Positions 1 to 8,558 of a stretch of 40,765 bases of DNA are shown piece after piece (position 1 is the first letter of the stretch; every line of letters starts with the position of its first letter). The notes beneath the pieces were generated by a model. The model did not search any database, was not told the origin of the DNA, and saw only the letters and a list, made by a program, of their open reading frames with translations. A program made the translations under genes and the position numbers. Origin of the DNA: Clostridia bacterium DTU030 (lineage in GTDB: Bacteria > Bacillota > DTU030); the NCBI GenBank assembly GCA_001513125.1, contig LFSN01000094.1:3075-43839 (forward strand), given 5' to 3'.

Positions 1-1770
1 GTCTTTGCCCGCCATTCGGTTCCCCACTACCATTCGGCTGCCATGGACGGCTATGCCGTGGCGGCCGAGAACACCTTTGGGGCGTCGGAAACCAGCCCCT
101 TACGGCTGCCGGTGCCGGAAAAGGCGGTGCCCGTCGATACCGGCGACCCCCTCCCCCCGGGCTTTAACGCCGTGATCATGATCGAAGATGTCCAGGAACT
201 GGGGGGAGAAATCGAAATTATCGCTCCAGCCCCGCCCTGGCAGCACGTCCGGGTAATGGGGGAGGATATAGTAGCTACAGAGCTCATCCTGCCCGCCAAT
301 CACACCATCCGGCCCCTGGACCTGGGCTCCCTCCTGGCCGGCGGCATTACCGAGCTTGCCGTAAAGAGAAGGCCGCGGGTCAGCATTATACCCACCGGCT
401 CCGAACTGGTCCAGCCCGGGGAGAAGTTAGAAGAGGGGAATATCGTTGAATTTAATTCCCGGGTCCTGGGGGCCCTGGTGCGGGAATGGGGTGGGGAACC
501 GGTGACTGCCCCCATCCTTCCCGACGACTATCAACGGATCAAGGCGGAGATGGAGAAGGCCCTGGCTGGGGCCGATGTGGTGGTGGTTAATGCCGGTTCC
601 TCGGCTGGTTCCGAAGACTACACAGCCTCCCTGGTGGCGGAGCTGGGGGAGCTGGTGGTCCACGGGGTGGCAACCAAGCCCGGCAAACCGGTGGTCCTGG
701 GGGTGGCCCGGGGAAAACCAGTCCTGGGTATTCCCGGCTTTCCCGTGTCGGCGGTAATTGCCGCCCGCCTCTTCCTCCGGCCCCTCCTCTACTGGCTCCA
801 GGGGGTGCATCCCCCAGCCCTGCCCAGGACCCGGGCCGTGGCCACCCGCCGGATTGTCTCCTCCCCGGGAGCCGAGGAATACGTCCGGGTCAAGCTGGGC
901 CAGGTAGGGGAGAAGCTGGTGGCGGTACCCCTGCCCCGGGGGGCGGGGATGACCATGTCCCTGGTCAGGGCCGATGGCCTCCTGGTGGTTCCAGCCCTCA
1001 GCGAGGGCTACAATGCCGGGGATGAGGTGACCGTCGAGCTCTGGCGTTCCCTGGAAGAGATCAAAAACACCCTGGTCATTATCGGCAGCCATGACCTGAC
1101 CCTGGATATTTTAGGGAGCCAGCTGCGCCTTCTTTCCCCCCGCCACAGCATCTCCTCGGCCCATGTGGGCAGCCTGGAGGGGCTCCTGGCCCTGAAGCGG
1201 GGGGAGACCCACCTGGCGGGCACCCACCTCCTGGACGAGGAGACGGGGGATTACAATGTCTCCTACATTAAAAAATACCTGCCCGGACGGGAGCTTGCCC
1301 TGGTTACCCTGGCTTATCGGCAGCAGGGCCTGATGGTCAAGGCAGGCAACCCCAAGGAAATTGTCGGCATCAAGGATCTCTTGCGGCCCGATGTGGCCTT
1401 TATCAACCGCCAGCGGGGTTCAGGCACCCGCATCCTCCTGGACTATTACCTGCGCCAGGAGGGCCTCGATCCCCGGGAAATTGAGGGTTACCAGCGGGAG
1501 GAGTTCACCCATATGGCCGTGGCTGCTGCGGTAGCCGGCGGGGCGGCCGATGTCGGTATGGGTATTCTGGCCGCCGCCCGTTCCCTGGGCCTGGATTTTG
1601 TTCCCCTGGCCGAAGAGCGTTATGAACTGGCCATTCCCCGGGAATATTTTGCTTTAGAAGGGGTTCAGCAGCTCCTGGAAGTGATCAAGTCCCCTGCCTT
1701 CCGGCAGCAGGTGGAGGCCCTGGGGGGCTATGATCTCCGCGATACGGGCACCATCCGCTGGATTAAATAA
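1..1770 (+). CDS. moeA: Molybdopterin molybdenumtransferase MoeA fused to a PBP-like domain (5' partial)
   Basis: Inserts molybdenum into adenylylated molybdopterin in the last step of Moco synthesis. The reading frame is open from base 1, and the residues before the first Met already match MoeA (RHSVPHYHSAAMDGYAV), so the true start lies upstream of the window. Counting from the Met at 43, residues 1-340 are the MoeA body: the SAMDGYAV loop near the N-terminus, the molybdopterin-binding motif NAGSSAGSEDYT near 184-195, and GIPGFPVSAVIA near 229-240. Residues from about 344 to 575 form a second domain beginning LVIIGSHDLTLDILG, with RQRGSGTRILLDYYL inside it. That is the periplasmic-binding-protein-like fold fused to MoeA in many Clostridia and archaea. 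Its ligand is unknown; molybdate or tungstate sensing is only a guess. It heads a Moco operon, with moaA 31 bases downstream. Confidence 0.93.
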   Translation, partial: VFARHSVPHYHSAAMDGYAVAAENTFGASETSPLRLPVPEKAVPVDTGDPLPPGFNAVIMIEDVQELGGEIEIIAPAPPWQHVRVMGEDIVATELILPANHTIRPLDLGSLLAGGITELAVKRRPRVSIIPTGSELVQPGEKLEEGNIVEFNSRVLGALVREWGGEPVTAPILPDDYQRIKAEMEKALAGADVVVVNAGSSAGSEDYTASLVAELGELVVHGVATKPGKPVVLGVARGKPVLGIPGFPVSAVIAARLFLRPLLYWLQGVHPPALPRTRAVATRRIVSSPGAEEYVRVKLGQVGEKLVAVPLPRGAGMTMSLVRADGLLVVPALSEGYNAGDEVTVELWRSLEEIKNTLVIIGSHDLTLDILGSQLRLLSPRHSISSAHVGSLEGLLALKRGETHLAGTHLLDEETGDYNVSYIKKYLPGRELALVTLAYRQQGLMVKAGNPKEIVGIKDLLRPDVAFINRQRGSGTRILLDYYLRQEGLDPREIEGYQREEFTHMAVAAAVAGGAADVGMGILAAARSLGLDFVPLAEERYELAIPREYFALEGVQQLLEVIKSPAFRQQVEALGGYDLRDTGTIRWIK

Positions 1771-1801
1771 GCAAAACTGTCACGAAAAAGGAGATGTTCA
1801 C

Positions 1802-2791
1802 ATGCTTGACCGCCAGAAGCGGCCGGTAGATTACCTCAGGATCTCCGTCACCGACCGGTGCAATCTGCGCTGTATCTACTGTATGCCGCCGGAGGGAGTG
1901 GAGTATAAGCCCCATGCTGAGATCCTCCGCTACGAAGAGATTATCCGGGTGGTCGCCGCGGGAGCGGCCCTGGGGATAAAGCGGGTCCGGCTGACCGGGG
2001 GAGAACCCCTGGTCAGAAAGGGCCTGCCCGCCCTCATTGGGAGCCTGGCTGCCATCGAGGGCATTGAAGATATCTCCCTGACCACCAACGGGACTCTCCT
2101 GGGCCCCCTGGCGGCAGAGCTGAAGGAGGCCGGCCTGGGGCGGGTCAATATCAGCCTCGATACCCTGGATCCCCGGAAGTTCCGGCTTGTCACCCGGGGT
2201 GGCGAACTGGAGCGGGTCTGGGACGGTATTGAACAAGCTTTAAAGCTGGGATTAAACCCGGTAAAAATAAATGTGGTTGTCATCAAGGGGCTCAATGACG
2301 GGGAGCTGGCCGATTTTGCCCGCCTCACCCGCGAGGCCCCCCTCCATGTCCGTTTTATCGAACTGATGCCCCTGGGTGATGACCGGGAATGGGCCAACAG
2401 CCATCGCCTCTCTTTGCCGGAACAGAGGCGGGCCATATCCCACCTGGGCCCCCTGGAGCCTGTCCAGATACCCGGCGGCGGCCCGGCCCAGTATTATCGG
2501 CTCCCCGGGGGAAAGGGCAGCATTGGCTTTATCAGTGCCCTCAGTGAACACTTTTGCGCCCGGTGTAACCGCCTCCGCCTGACGGCCGACGGTAAGGTGA
2601 GACCCTGCCTGGCTTCGGACCAGGAGCTGGATCTTAAGTGTGTTCTCCGCGCAGGGGGAGATACCGAGGCCATCAGAGAAATACTGGTCCAGGCCGTTAA
2701 CGCCAAGCCGGTGGGACACCGGCTGGAAGTCCAGGCACAGGATGAAACCGGAGGAAAGAGGTACCGCTATATGTGCCAGATAGGGGGCTGA
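1802..2791 (+). CDS. moaA: GTP 3',8-cyclase MoaA
   Basis: A radical SAM enzyme that rearranges GTP to 3',8-cyclo-7,8-dihydro-GTP, the first committed Moco step. The protein has 329 residues. The N-terminal cluster motif CNLRCIYC (CX3CX2C) follows RISVTDR. The second [4Fe-4S] site is FCARCNRLRLTADGKVRPCL near the C-terminus, and the chain ends in GG, the glycine tail MoaA needs. The frame is open back to 1730, but the ATG at 1802 is chosen because AAGGAGAT lies 8-14 bases before it and family similarity begins there. moaC starts 4 bases after the stop, so the two are probably translationally coupled. Confidence 0.96.
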   Translation: MLDRQKRPVDYLRISVTDRCNLRCIYCMPPEGVEYKPHAEILRYEEIIRVVAAGAALGIKRVRLTGGEPLVRKGLPALIGSLAAIEGIEDISLTTNGTLLGPLAAELKEAGLGRVNISLDTLDPRKFRLVTRGGELERVWDGIEQALKLGLNPVKINVVVIKGLNDGELADFARLTREAPLHVRFIELMPLGDDREWANSHRLSLPEQRRAISHLGPLEPVQIPGGGPAQYYRLPGGKGSIGFISALSEHFCARCNRLRLTADGKVRPCLASDQELDLKCVLRAGGDTEAIREILVQAVNAKPVGHRLEVQAQDETGGKRYRYMCQIGG

Positions 2792-2795
2792 TGGT

Positions 2796-3278
2796 ATGGC
2801 TTCATTGACCCACATCAACGACCAGGGTCGGGGCCGGATGGTGGACATCTCGGCCAAGGAGCCCACTGCCAGGGAAGCCATTGCCCGGGGCTGGGTAGCC
2901 ATGCAGCCTGGGACCCTGGCCCTCCTCAAGGCCGGGGGACTGGAGAAGGGAGATGCCCTGGCTGTGGCCCAGGTGGCCGGGATCATGGGGGCCAAAAGGA
3001 CCCCGGAACTGATTCCCATGTGCCATCCCCTCAACCTAACGGGGGCAGATCTAAGCTTCGAGCTCAATGAAGGGGAGAACCGGGTGGAGATCGAAGCCCG
3101 GGTCAAGGTCAAGGGGGCTACCGGCGTGGAAATGGAGGCCCTGACCGCCGTTGCTGTGGCGGCCCTGACCGTATATGACATGTGCAAGGCCGTGGACAAG
3201 GAGATGGTAATCGGGGGGATCCGCCTCGTCGAGAAAAGGGGCGGCCGCAGTGGACATTTTCGCAGGAAGGGAGAGTAG
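2796..3278 (+). CDS. moaC: Cyclic pyranopterin monophosphate synthase MoaC
   Basis: Converts the MoaA product to cyclic pyranopterin monophosphate. The protein has 160 residues, the usual length. MVDISAKEPTAREAIARG near the N-terminus, IPMCHPLNLTGAD in the middle and GVEMEALTAVAVAALTVYDM with the following MCKAVDKEM are the standard MoaC signatures, including the conserved His and Lys of the active site. The ATG sits 4 bases after the moaA stop, with a G-rich Shine-Dalgarno inside the end of moaA. It is followed within 3 bases by the MOSC gene. I see nothing unusual. Confidence 0.96.
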   Translation: MASLTHINDQGRGRMVDISAKEPTAREAIARGWVAMQPGTLALLKAGGLEKGDALAVAQVAGIMGAKRTPELIPMCHPLNLTGADLSFELNEGENRVEIEARVKVKGATGVEMEALTAVAVAALTVYDMCKAVDKEMVIGGIRLVEKRGGRSGHFRRKGE

Positions 3279-3281
3279 CCG

Positions 3282-3725
3282 GTGGGGGTTATTACGGCCG
3301 TATGTGTAAGTAAGGAAAAGGGTGTCAAGAAGGAGAATATTGGGGTGGGCGTCCTGCGGGAGGGCCACGGTCTGGTGGGAGATGCCCATGCCGGGGACTG
3401 GCACCGGCAGGTCAGCCTCCTGGGGGAAGAGAGTATCGCCAGGATGAGGACCAAGGGGCTGGAATTAGCCCCGGGGGATTTTGCCGAAAATCTTACCGTC
3501 CGGGGCCTTCAGCTTGCCTCCCTGCCTGTGGGAACCCGGCTGCAGATCGGAAGGGAAATAGTGCTGGAGATCACCCAGATCGGCAAGGAATGCCACCATG
3601 GCTGTGCCATCCGCCAGCTGGTGGGGGACTGTGTCATGCCCCGGGAGGGGGTCTTTGCCCGGGTGCTCAAGGGTGGCCAAGTCCGGGTGGGTGACCCGAT
3701 AGTAGAGGTGAAGGAGCATGTATAG
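3282..3725 (+). CDS. MOSC domain-containing protein
   Basis: A 147-residue single-domain MOSC protein. The MOSC fold occurs in Moco sulfurases and in YiiM-type proteins and carries a conserved Cys, here in GKECHHGCAIRQ near residues 105-116. GDAHAGDWHRQVSLL near 32-46 and PGDFAENLTVRGL near 63-75 are typical of the stand-alone form found in Moco operons. The start is GTG, with AGGAAGGGAG 9-18 bases before it. The last 8 bases overlap mogA. The position between moaC and mogA argues for a role in Moco maturation, perhaps sulfuration or cofactor carriage; the exact reaction is unknown. Confidence 0.88.
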   Translation: MGVITAVCVSKEKGVKKENIGVGVLREGHGLVGDAHAGDWHRQVSLLGEESIARMRTKGLELAPGDFAENLTVRGLQLASLPVGTRLQIGREIVLEITQIGKECHHGCAIRQLVGDCVMPREGVFARVLKGGQVRVGDPIVEVKEHV

Positions 3726-4206
3726 GATCGGCGTGATCACTGCCAGCGACAAGGCCTTCCGGGGAGAGCGGGAGGATAAGAGCGGGCTGCTGATCCGGGA
3801 GCTGCTGGCCCCCCTGGGGACGGTGGAGGAATACCGGGTCCTTCCCGACGATCGGGAAGCCATCAAGGCTGCCCTCCTCCAGATGGCCGACGAGCTGGGC
3901 CTCGACCTGGTTTTGACCACCGGGGGAACGGGCCTGGGTCCCCGGGATGTTACCCCCGATGCCACCCGGGAGGTTATGGACCGGGAGGTGCCGGGCCTGG
4001 CGGAGGCCATGCGGGCCAAGGGTTTGGAGCAGACTCCCCACGCCATGCTCTCCCGGGCCCTGGCGGGCACCCGGGGTCGGACCTTAATTGTCAATCTGCC
4101 AGGGAGTCCCAGGGGGGTGAGGGAATCCCTGGAGGTCCTTTTGCCCGCCCTGCCCCATGCCCTGGAAGTCCTGCAGGGACGGGGGACCGAGTGTGGAAGG
4201 GAGTAG
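3718..4206 (+). CDS. mogA: Molybdopterin adenylyltransferase, MogA/MoaB family
   Basis: Adenylylates molybdopterin before MoeA inserts the metal. The protein has 162 residues. RIGVITASDKAFRGEREDKSG at the N-terminus, LTTGGTGLGPRDVTPDAT near 65-82 (the molybdopterin-binding GGTG loop) and LIVNLPGSPRGVRESL near 122-137 are diagnostic. The ATG overlaps the end of the MOSC gene by 8 bases, which implies coupling. It is the last gene of the Moco operon. I see no clear intrinsic terminator in the following 160 bases. MogA and MoaB are hard to separate by sequence; the partnership with moeA in this operon favours MogA activity. Confidence 0.93.
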   Translation: MYRIGVITASDKAFRGEREDKSGLLIRELLAPLGTVEEYRVLPDDREAIKAALLQMADELGLDLVLTTGGTGLGPRDVTPDATREVMDREVPGLAEAMRAKGLEQTPHAMLSRALAGTRGRTLIVNLPGSPRGVRESLEVLLPALPHALEVLQGRGTECGRE

Positions 4207-4370
4207 CAGGCTAATGGGTCGGCCTGGGAGGCAAGGGGTATAATTTGGTCTTTCAGGGAAATAATAACTGGTGAAAAATAGCTTAAGATAAAATCAGAAG
4301 CAAGGGGGAGATAGGGGGATATTTTCCAATTTAACCGCCAATAAATGCTCTTTAATCCCTATTCTTATAG

Positions 4371-4399
4371 TTGCCGAGAAGATGGCCATTTACTATTAT
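4371..4399 (+). promoter_or_regulatory. Sigma-A promoter of groESL
   Basis: TTGCCG at 4371-4376 and TATTAT at 4394-4399 are separated by exactly 17 bases. The predicted start of transcription, near 4405-4408, falls just before the CIRCE element, which is the usual arrangement in Firmicutes. Confidence 0.8.
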
Positions 4400-4411
4400 T
4401 AGTATTAGGTA

Positions 4412-4438
4412 TTAGCACTCACTGGACGTGAGTGCTAA
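4412..4438 (+). promoter_or_regulatory. CIRCE operator (HrcA binding site)
   Basis: TTAGCACTC at 4412-4420, a 9-base spacer and GAGTGCTAA at 4430-4438 form a perfect inverted repeat identical to the CIRCE consensus. It lies at or just after the predicted transcription start, so HrcA bound here would repress groESL until heat stress occupies GroEL. Confidence 0.97.
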
Positions 4439-4472
4439 TAAACAGACCAGGAACTAGAAGGAGGGTTATCGC

Positions 4473-4760
4473 ATGAAGGTTAAACCTCTAGGCGACCGGG
4501 TACTTGTTAAGCCAGTGAAACAGGAAGAGAAGACCAAGGGTGGCATCGTTCTTCCGGACACGGCCAAGGAAAAGCCCCAGGAAGGGGAAATCATTGCCGT
4601 TGGCAGCGGTAAGCTCCTGGATAATGGGGAAAGGGTCCCCCTGGAAGTTAAGGTGGGCGACAAGGTTATCTATTCCAAGTTCGCCGGTACCGAGATCAAG
4701 CTGGATGATGAGGAGCACCTGCTCTTGAGCGAACGGGATATCCTTGCCATTGTTGAATAG
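4473..4760 (+). CDS. groES: Co-chaperonin GroES
   Basis: The 10-kDa heptameric lid of the GroEL chaperonin, cytoplasmic. The protein has 95 residues, the standard length. It opens [14 protein letters not shown] and carries the mobile loop [19 protein letters not shown] near 18-36 and the closing motif [14 protein letters not shown] strong AGAAGGAGGG lies about 9 bases before the ATG. It is under the CIRCE-controlled promoter at 4371 and is followed after 35 bases by groEL with its own Shine-Dalgarno. Confidence 0.97.
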   Translation: MKVKPLGDRVLVKPVKQEEKTKGGIVLPDTAKEKPQEGEIIAVGSGKLLDNGERVPLEVKVGDKVIYSKFAGTEIKLDDEEHLLLSERDILAIVE

Positions 4761-4780
4761 GCTTTGCTAGAACAAGCTAA

Positions 4781-6403
<1,623 letters not shown>

Positions 6404-6414
6404 GGAGGGTAACT

Positions 6415-6445
6415 AAAAAGGCACCGTGAGCACGGTGCCTTTTTT
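6415..6445 (+). terminator. Intrinsic terminator after groEL
   Basis: GGCACCGTG at 6420-6428 and CACGGTGCC at 6431-6439 form a perfect stem. It is preceded by AAAAA and followed by six T (6440-6445). The symmetry would let it work in both directions. Confidence 0.95.
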
Positions 6446-6477
6446 GATCCCCAACTGCTTGCCTTTTCTCCTTATCC

Positions 6478-6506
6478 TTGACAGCAGGGCAATCTTCCGC
6501 TATATT
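6478..6506 (+). promoter_or_regulatory. Sigma-A promoter of guaA
   Basis: A perfect TTGACA at 6478-6483, a 17-base spacer and TATATT at 6501-6506. The leader to the guaA start is only about 50 bases, too short for a riboswitch, so guaA has its own promoter separate from the purine riboswitch region downstream. Confidence 0.85.
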
Positions 6507-6561
6507 CAACTCAGCAGAGGTAGCATTTTTCAGAATTCTTTAGAGCCGAGGAGGGACAGCT

Positions 6562-8100
6562 GTGACCGGCATCGAGGCAGAAAAGATTGTTATCCTGGAC
6601 TTGGGCGGAGGGCACAGCCAGCTGTTGGCCAGGCGGGTGCGGGAAGCCCGGGTTTTTTCGGAAGTTTTACCATATAATGCCCCCCTGGAAGAAATTCAGG
6701 GGGAGAACCTGCGGGGAATCATTATTAGTGGCAGCCCGGCGGCGCCCCCTTCCGGGGAAGTCCGCCTTTCTCCCCGGCTCTTTGACCTGGGGGTTCCCAT
6801 CCTGGGGATCGGTTGCGGGCTGGAGCTTTTGCTCCGCCAGCTGGGGGGCAGGGTAGCCAGGACGGGAGGGGAAAGCGGGAGGCAGGTCCAACTGAGGATT
6901 GACGATGCCCGGGACCTCCTGGCTGGCCTGGAAGATGGGGAGGCTGTCTGGCTGGAAGAAGGTGTTACCGTCGAAGTTCTGCCACCGGCATTTGAGATTA
7001 TTGGCCGTGCCGGGGATATCCCCGCCGCTGTGGCCCAGCAGGAAGGGAAACTCTATGGGGTGTTCTTTTATCCCGAGGTCGAGGGAAGCCCCGGGGGAAT
7101 GGGCATCATCAGGAATTTCCTCTACCGGATCTGCGGCTGCCGGGGCCTGTGGACCCCCGGGGCCTTCGTTAAAGAGCAGGTGGAAGCCATAAGGGCCCAG
7201 GTCGGTGGAGACCAGGTCCTCTGCGGCCTGAGCGGCGGAGTCGATTCTTCCGTGGCGGCAGCCCTGGTCCACCGGGCGGTGGGAGACCAGCTGACATGCG
7301 TCTTTGTCAACAACGGCCTCCTCAGGAAGGGGGAGGCCGAAGAGGTGCGGCACACCTTTGGGGAAAAAATGGGGATGAAGCTGGTTTATGTCGATGCCCG
7401 GAAGCGCTTCCTGGGCCGGCTGGCAGGGGTTACCGACCCGGAGGAAAAAAGGAAGATCATCGGGGAGGAGTTCATCAGGGTCTTTGAGGAGGAAGCAGGG
7501 AAGTTGGGCCGCCTGGACTACCTGGTGCAGGGGACCATTTACCCTGATGTCATTGAAAGTGGGGGAGGCCCCGGCGCCCGCCTGGTCAAGTCCCATCACA
7601 ACGTGGGAGGGCTGCCCGAAGACATGAACCTGAAGCTCCTGGAGCCCTTGCGGAAACTGTTCAAGGATGAGGTCCGGAGGGTGGGGGCCGAACTCGGCCT
7701 GGCTGAAGAGATCCTGTGGCGGCATCCCTTCCCAGGACCGGGTCTGGCCGTCCGTATTATTGGGGAAGTGACGGAAGAAAAGCTGGCCATCCTGCGGGAG
7801 GCCGATGCCATAGTGGTAGAAGAGATAAAGAAGGCCGGCCTGTACCGGGAAATTTGGCAGGCCTTTGCCCTCTTGCCCGATTTACGCAGCGTGGGGGTAA
7901 CGGAGGCGGGGCGGACCTATGCCTACACCGTGGGGGTCAGGGCGGTAACCAGTGTCGATGCCATGACCGCCGACTGGGCCCGCCTGCCCCATGGGGTCCT
8001 GGCCGCCATTTCTGACCGGATCGTCAGGGAAGTTGCGGGGGTAAACCGGGTCGTCTACGACATCACGGGCAAGCCGCCGGCGACCATCGAGTGGGAGTAG
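6562..8100 (+). CDS. guaA: GMP synthase with a degenerate glutaminase domain
   Basis: Aminates XMP to GMP. The protein has 512 residues and the full GuaA domain order. Residues 1-190 are a class I glutamine amidotransferase domain, about 200-390 the ATP pyrophosphatase domain, and the remainder the dimerization domain. The synthetase half is intact: the P-loop SGGVDSS is at 224-230, followed by [29 protein letters not shown] and a C-terminus ending in TIEWE. The glutaminase half is not. The nucleophile motif GICYG is replaced by GIGCG (Gly84 at the Cys position, with a displaced Cys85), and the catalytic His of FHPEV is Tyr170 in FFYPEV. The usual SHGD loop and GEREYG region are also lost. 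The start is GTG with GAGGAGGGA upstream. I infer an ammonia-dependent synthase, or one fed by another glutaminase. Confidence 0.93.
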   Translation: MTGIEAEKIVILDLGGGHSQLLARRVREARVFSEVLPYNAPLEEIQGENLRGIIISGSPAAPPSGEVRLSPRLFDLGVPILGIGCGLELLLRQLGGRVARTGGESGRQVQLRIDDARDLLAGLEDGEAVWLEEGVTVEVLPPAFEIIGRAGDIPAAVAQQEGKLYGVFFYPEVEGSPGGMGIIRNFLYRICGCRGLWTPGAFVKEQVEAIRAQVGGDQVLCGLSGGVDSSVAAALVHRAVGDQLTCVFVNNGLLRKGEAEEVRHTFGEKMGMKLVYVDARKRFLGRLAGVTDPEEKRKIIGEEFIRVFEEEAGKLGRLDYLVQGTIYPDVIESGGGPGARLVKSHHNVGGLPEDMNLKLLEPLRKLFKDEVRRVGAELGLAEEILWRHPFPGPGLAVRIIGEVTEEKLAILREADAIVVEEIKKAGLYREIWQAFALLPDLRSVGVTEAGRTYAYTVGVRAVTSVDAMTADWARLPHGVLAAISDRIVREVAGVNRVVYDITGKPPATIEWE

Positions 8101-8119
8101 GGGACCAGGAAGGGGGCAG

Positions 8120-8163
8120 TATTACGAACAATATATTTACATTCTAAGATAATGTTCGGATTA
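8120..8163 (+). promoter_or_regulatory. Paired inverted PurBoxes (PurR operator)
   Basis: The Bacillus-type PurBox is AWWWCCGAACWWT. The stretch 8120-8132 matches it at 11 of 13 positions around CGAAC, and 8151-8163 matches the reverse complement at 12 of 13 around GTTCGG. The boxes face each other with 18 bases between them, close to the 16-17 known in Bacillus, and end 4 bases before the TTGACA of the pur promoter. PurR is a repressor relieved by PRPP. The assignment is by motif only; purR itself is not in the window. Confidence 0.7.
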
Positions 8164-8167
8164 CCCC

Positions 8168-8197
8168 TTGACAGGGGGTCCCCGGTGCTGGTAAGAT
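8168..8197 (+). promoter_or_regulatory. Promoter of the purine operon
   Basis: A perfect TTGACA at 8168-8173 is followed after 18 bases by TAAGAT at 8192-8197 (4 of 6 matches to TATAAT). Transcription from about 8204 would run straight into the tandem riboswitch. The weak -10 fits a regulated promoter. Confidence 0.65.
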
Positions 8198-8236
8198 AAA
8201 AATGTAAAGATTGGGTAAAGGAAAATTAAATAGAGG

Positions 8237-8307
8237 CCTTCATATAATTCCGGGAATATGGCTCGGGAGTATCTACCAGGCAGCCGTAAACTGCTTGACT
8301 ATGAGGG
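8237..8307 (+). promoter_or_regulatory. Guanine riboswitch aptamer (purine class)
   Basis: All parts of the purine aptamer can be placed. P1 is 8237-8244 with 8300-8307. P2 is 8248-8254 with 8262-8268, capped by AATATGG. The J2/3 strand is GTATCTAC. P3 is 8277-8283 with 8291-8297, capped by CCGTAAA. The two loops are the conserved kissing pair. J3/1 reads ACT with C8299 at the base that pairs with the ligand, which specifies guanine (or hypoxanthine) and not adenine. It is the first half of a tandem arrangement; no terminator lies between it and the next aptamer. Confidence 0.95.
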
Positions 8308-8310
8308 AAA

Positions 8311-8436
8311 GTGTACCTAGGGTTCCGGGCCGAAGGAAGGCGTCCGGTCCAAGTGGTACAGCTCCGGTTCTGCCCGCTTGTGCAGATTTGGGCAGCAACG
8401 GAGTACACCGAAGGGATAAAAGCCCAGGCGGGGAGG
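8311..8436 (+). promoter_or_regulatory. ykkC-family riboswitch, probably PRPP-sensing
   Basis: It starts three bases after the guanine aptamer. GTGTAC (8311-8316) pairs with GTACAC (8403-8408). Inside are the ykkC-class signatures CTAGGGTTCCG (8317-8327) and GTCCGGTCC (8342-8350), and after the stem GAAGGGATAAAAGCCC. Members of this class sense guanidine, ppGpp or PRPP. The pairing with a guanine aptamer in front of pur genes is the published guanine-PRPP tandem from the Breaker laboratory, so PRPP is the expected ligand. The discriminating nucleotides have not been checked by alignment. The 3' end of the aptamer is also the 5' arm of the terminator. Confidence 0.87.
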
Positions 8437-8485
8437 TTTCGCTCACAGTTATGCTGGAGCATCTCCCTGCCTGGGTATAATTTTT
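8423..8485 (+). terminator. Riboswitch-controlled terminator
   Basis: A 14-bp stem (8423-8436 with 8462-8475, two G-U pairs) closes a 25-base loop and is followed by TATAATTTTT. Its 5' arm is the 3' end of the ykkC-type aptamer, so PRPP binding should block it and switch the operon on. Guanine bound upstream should favour it. The T-run begins five bases after the stem, which is looser than in a classic terminator. Confidence 0.85.
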
Positions 8486-8558
8486 CTACAGGAGGTGACT
8501 ATACCCACTAGGATTTCCTTTGTCCCCACGGTTAATAAGCTTATGAGGAGGCAGGAAA

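Noticed and set aside
8476-8481. Second promoter at the TATAAT after the riboswitch stem
   Set aside because: No -35 sequence at a usable distance; the bases are the start of the terminator tail.
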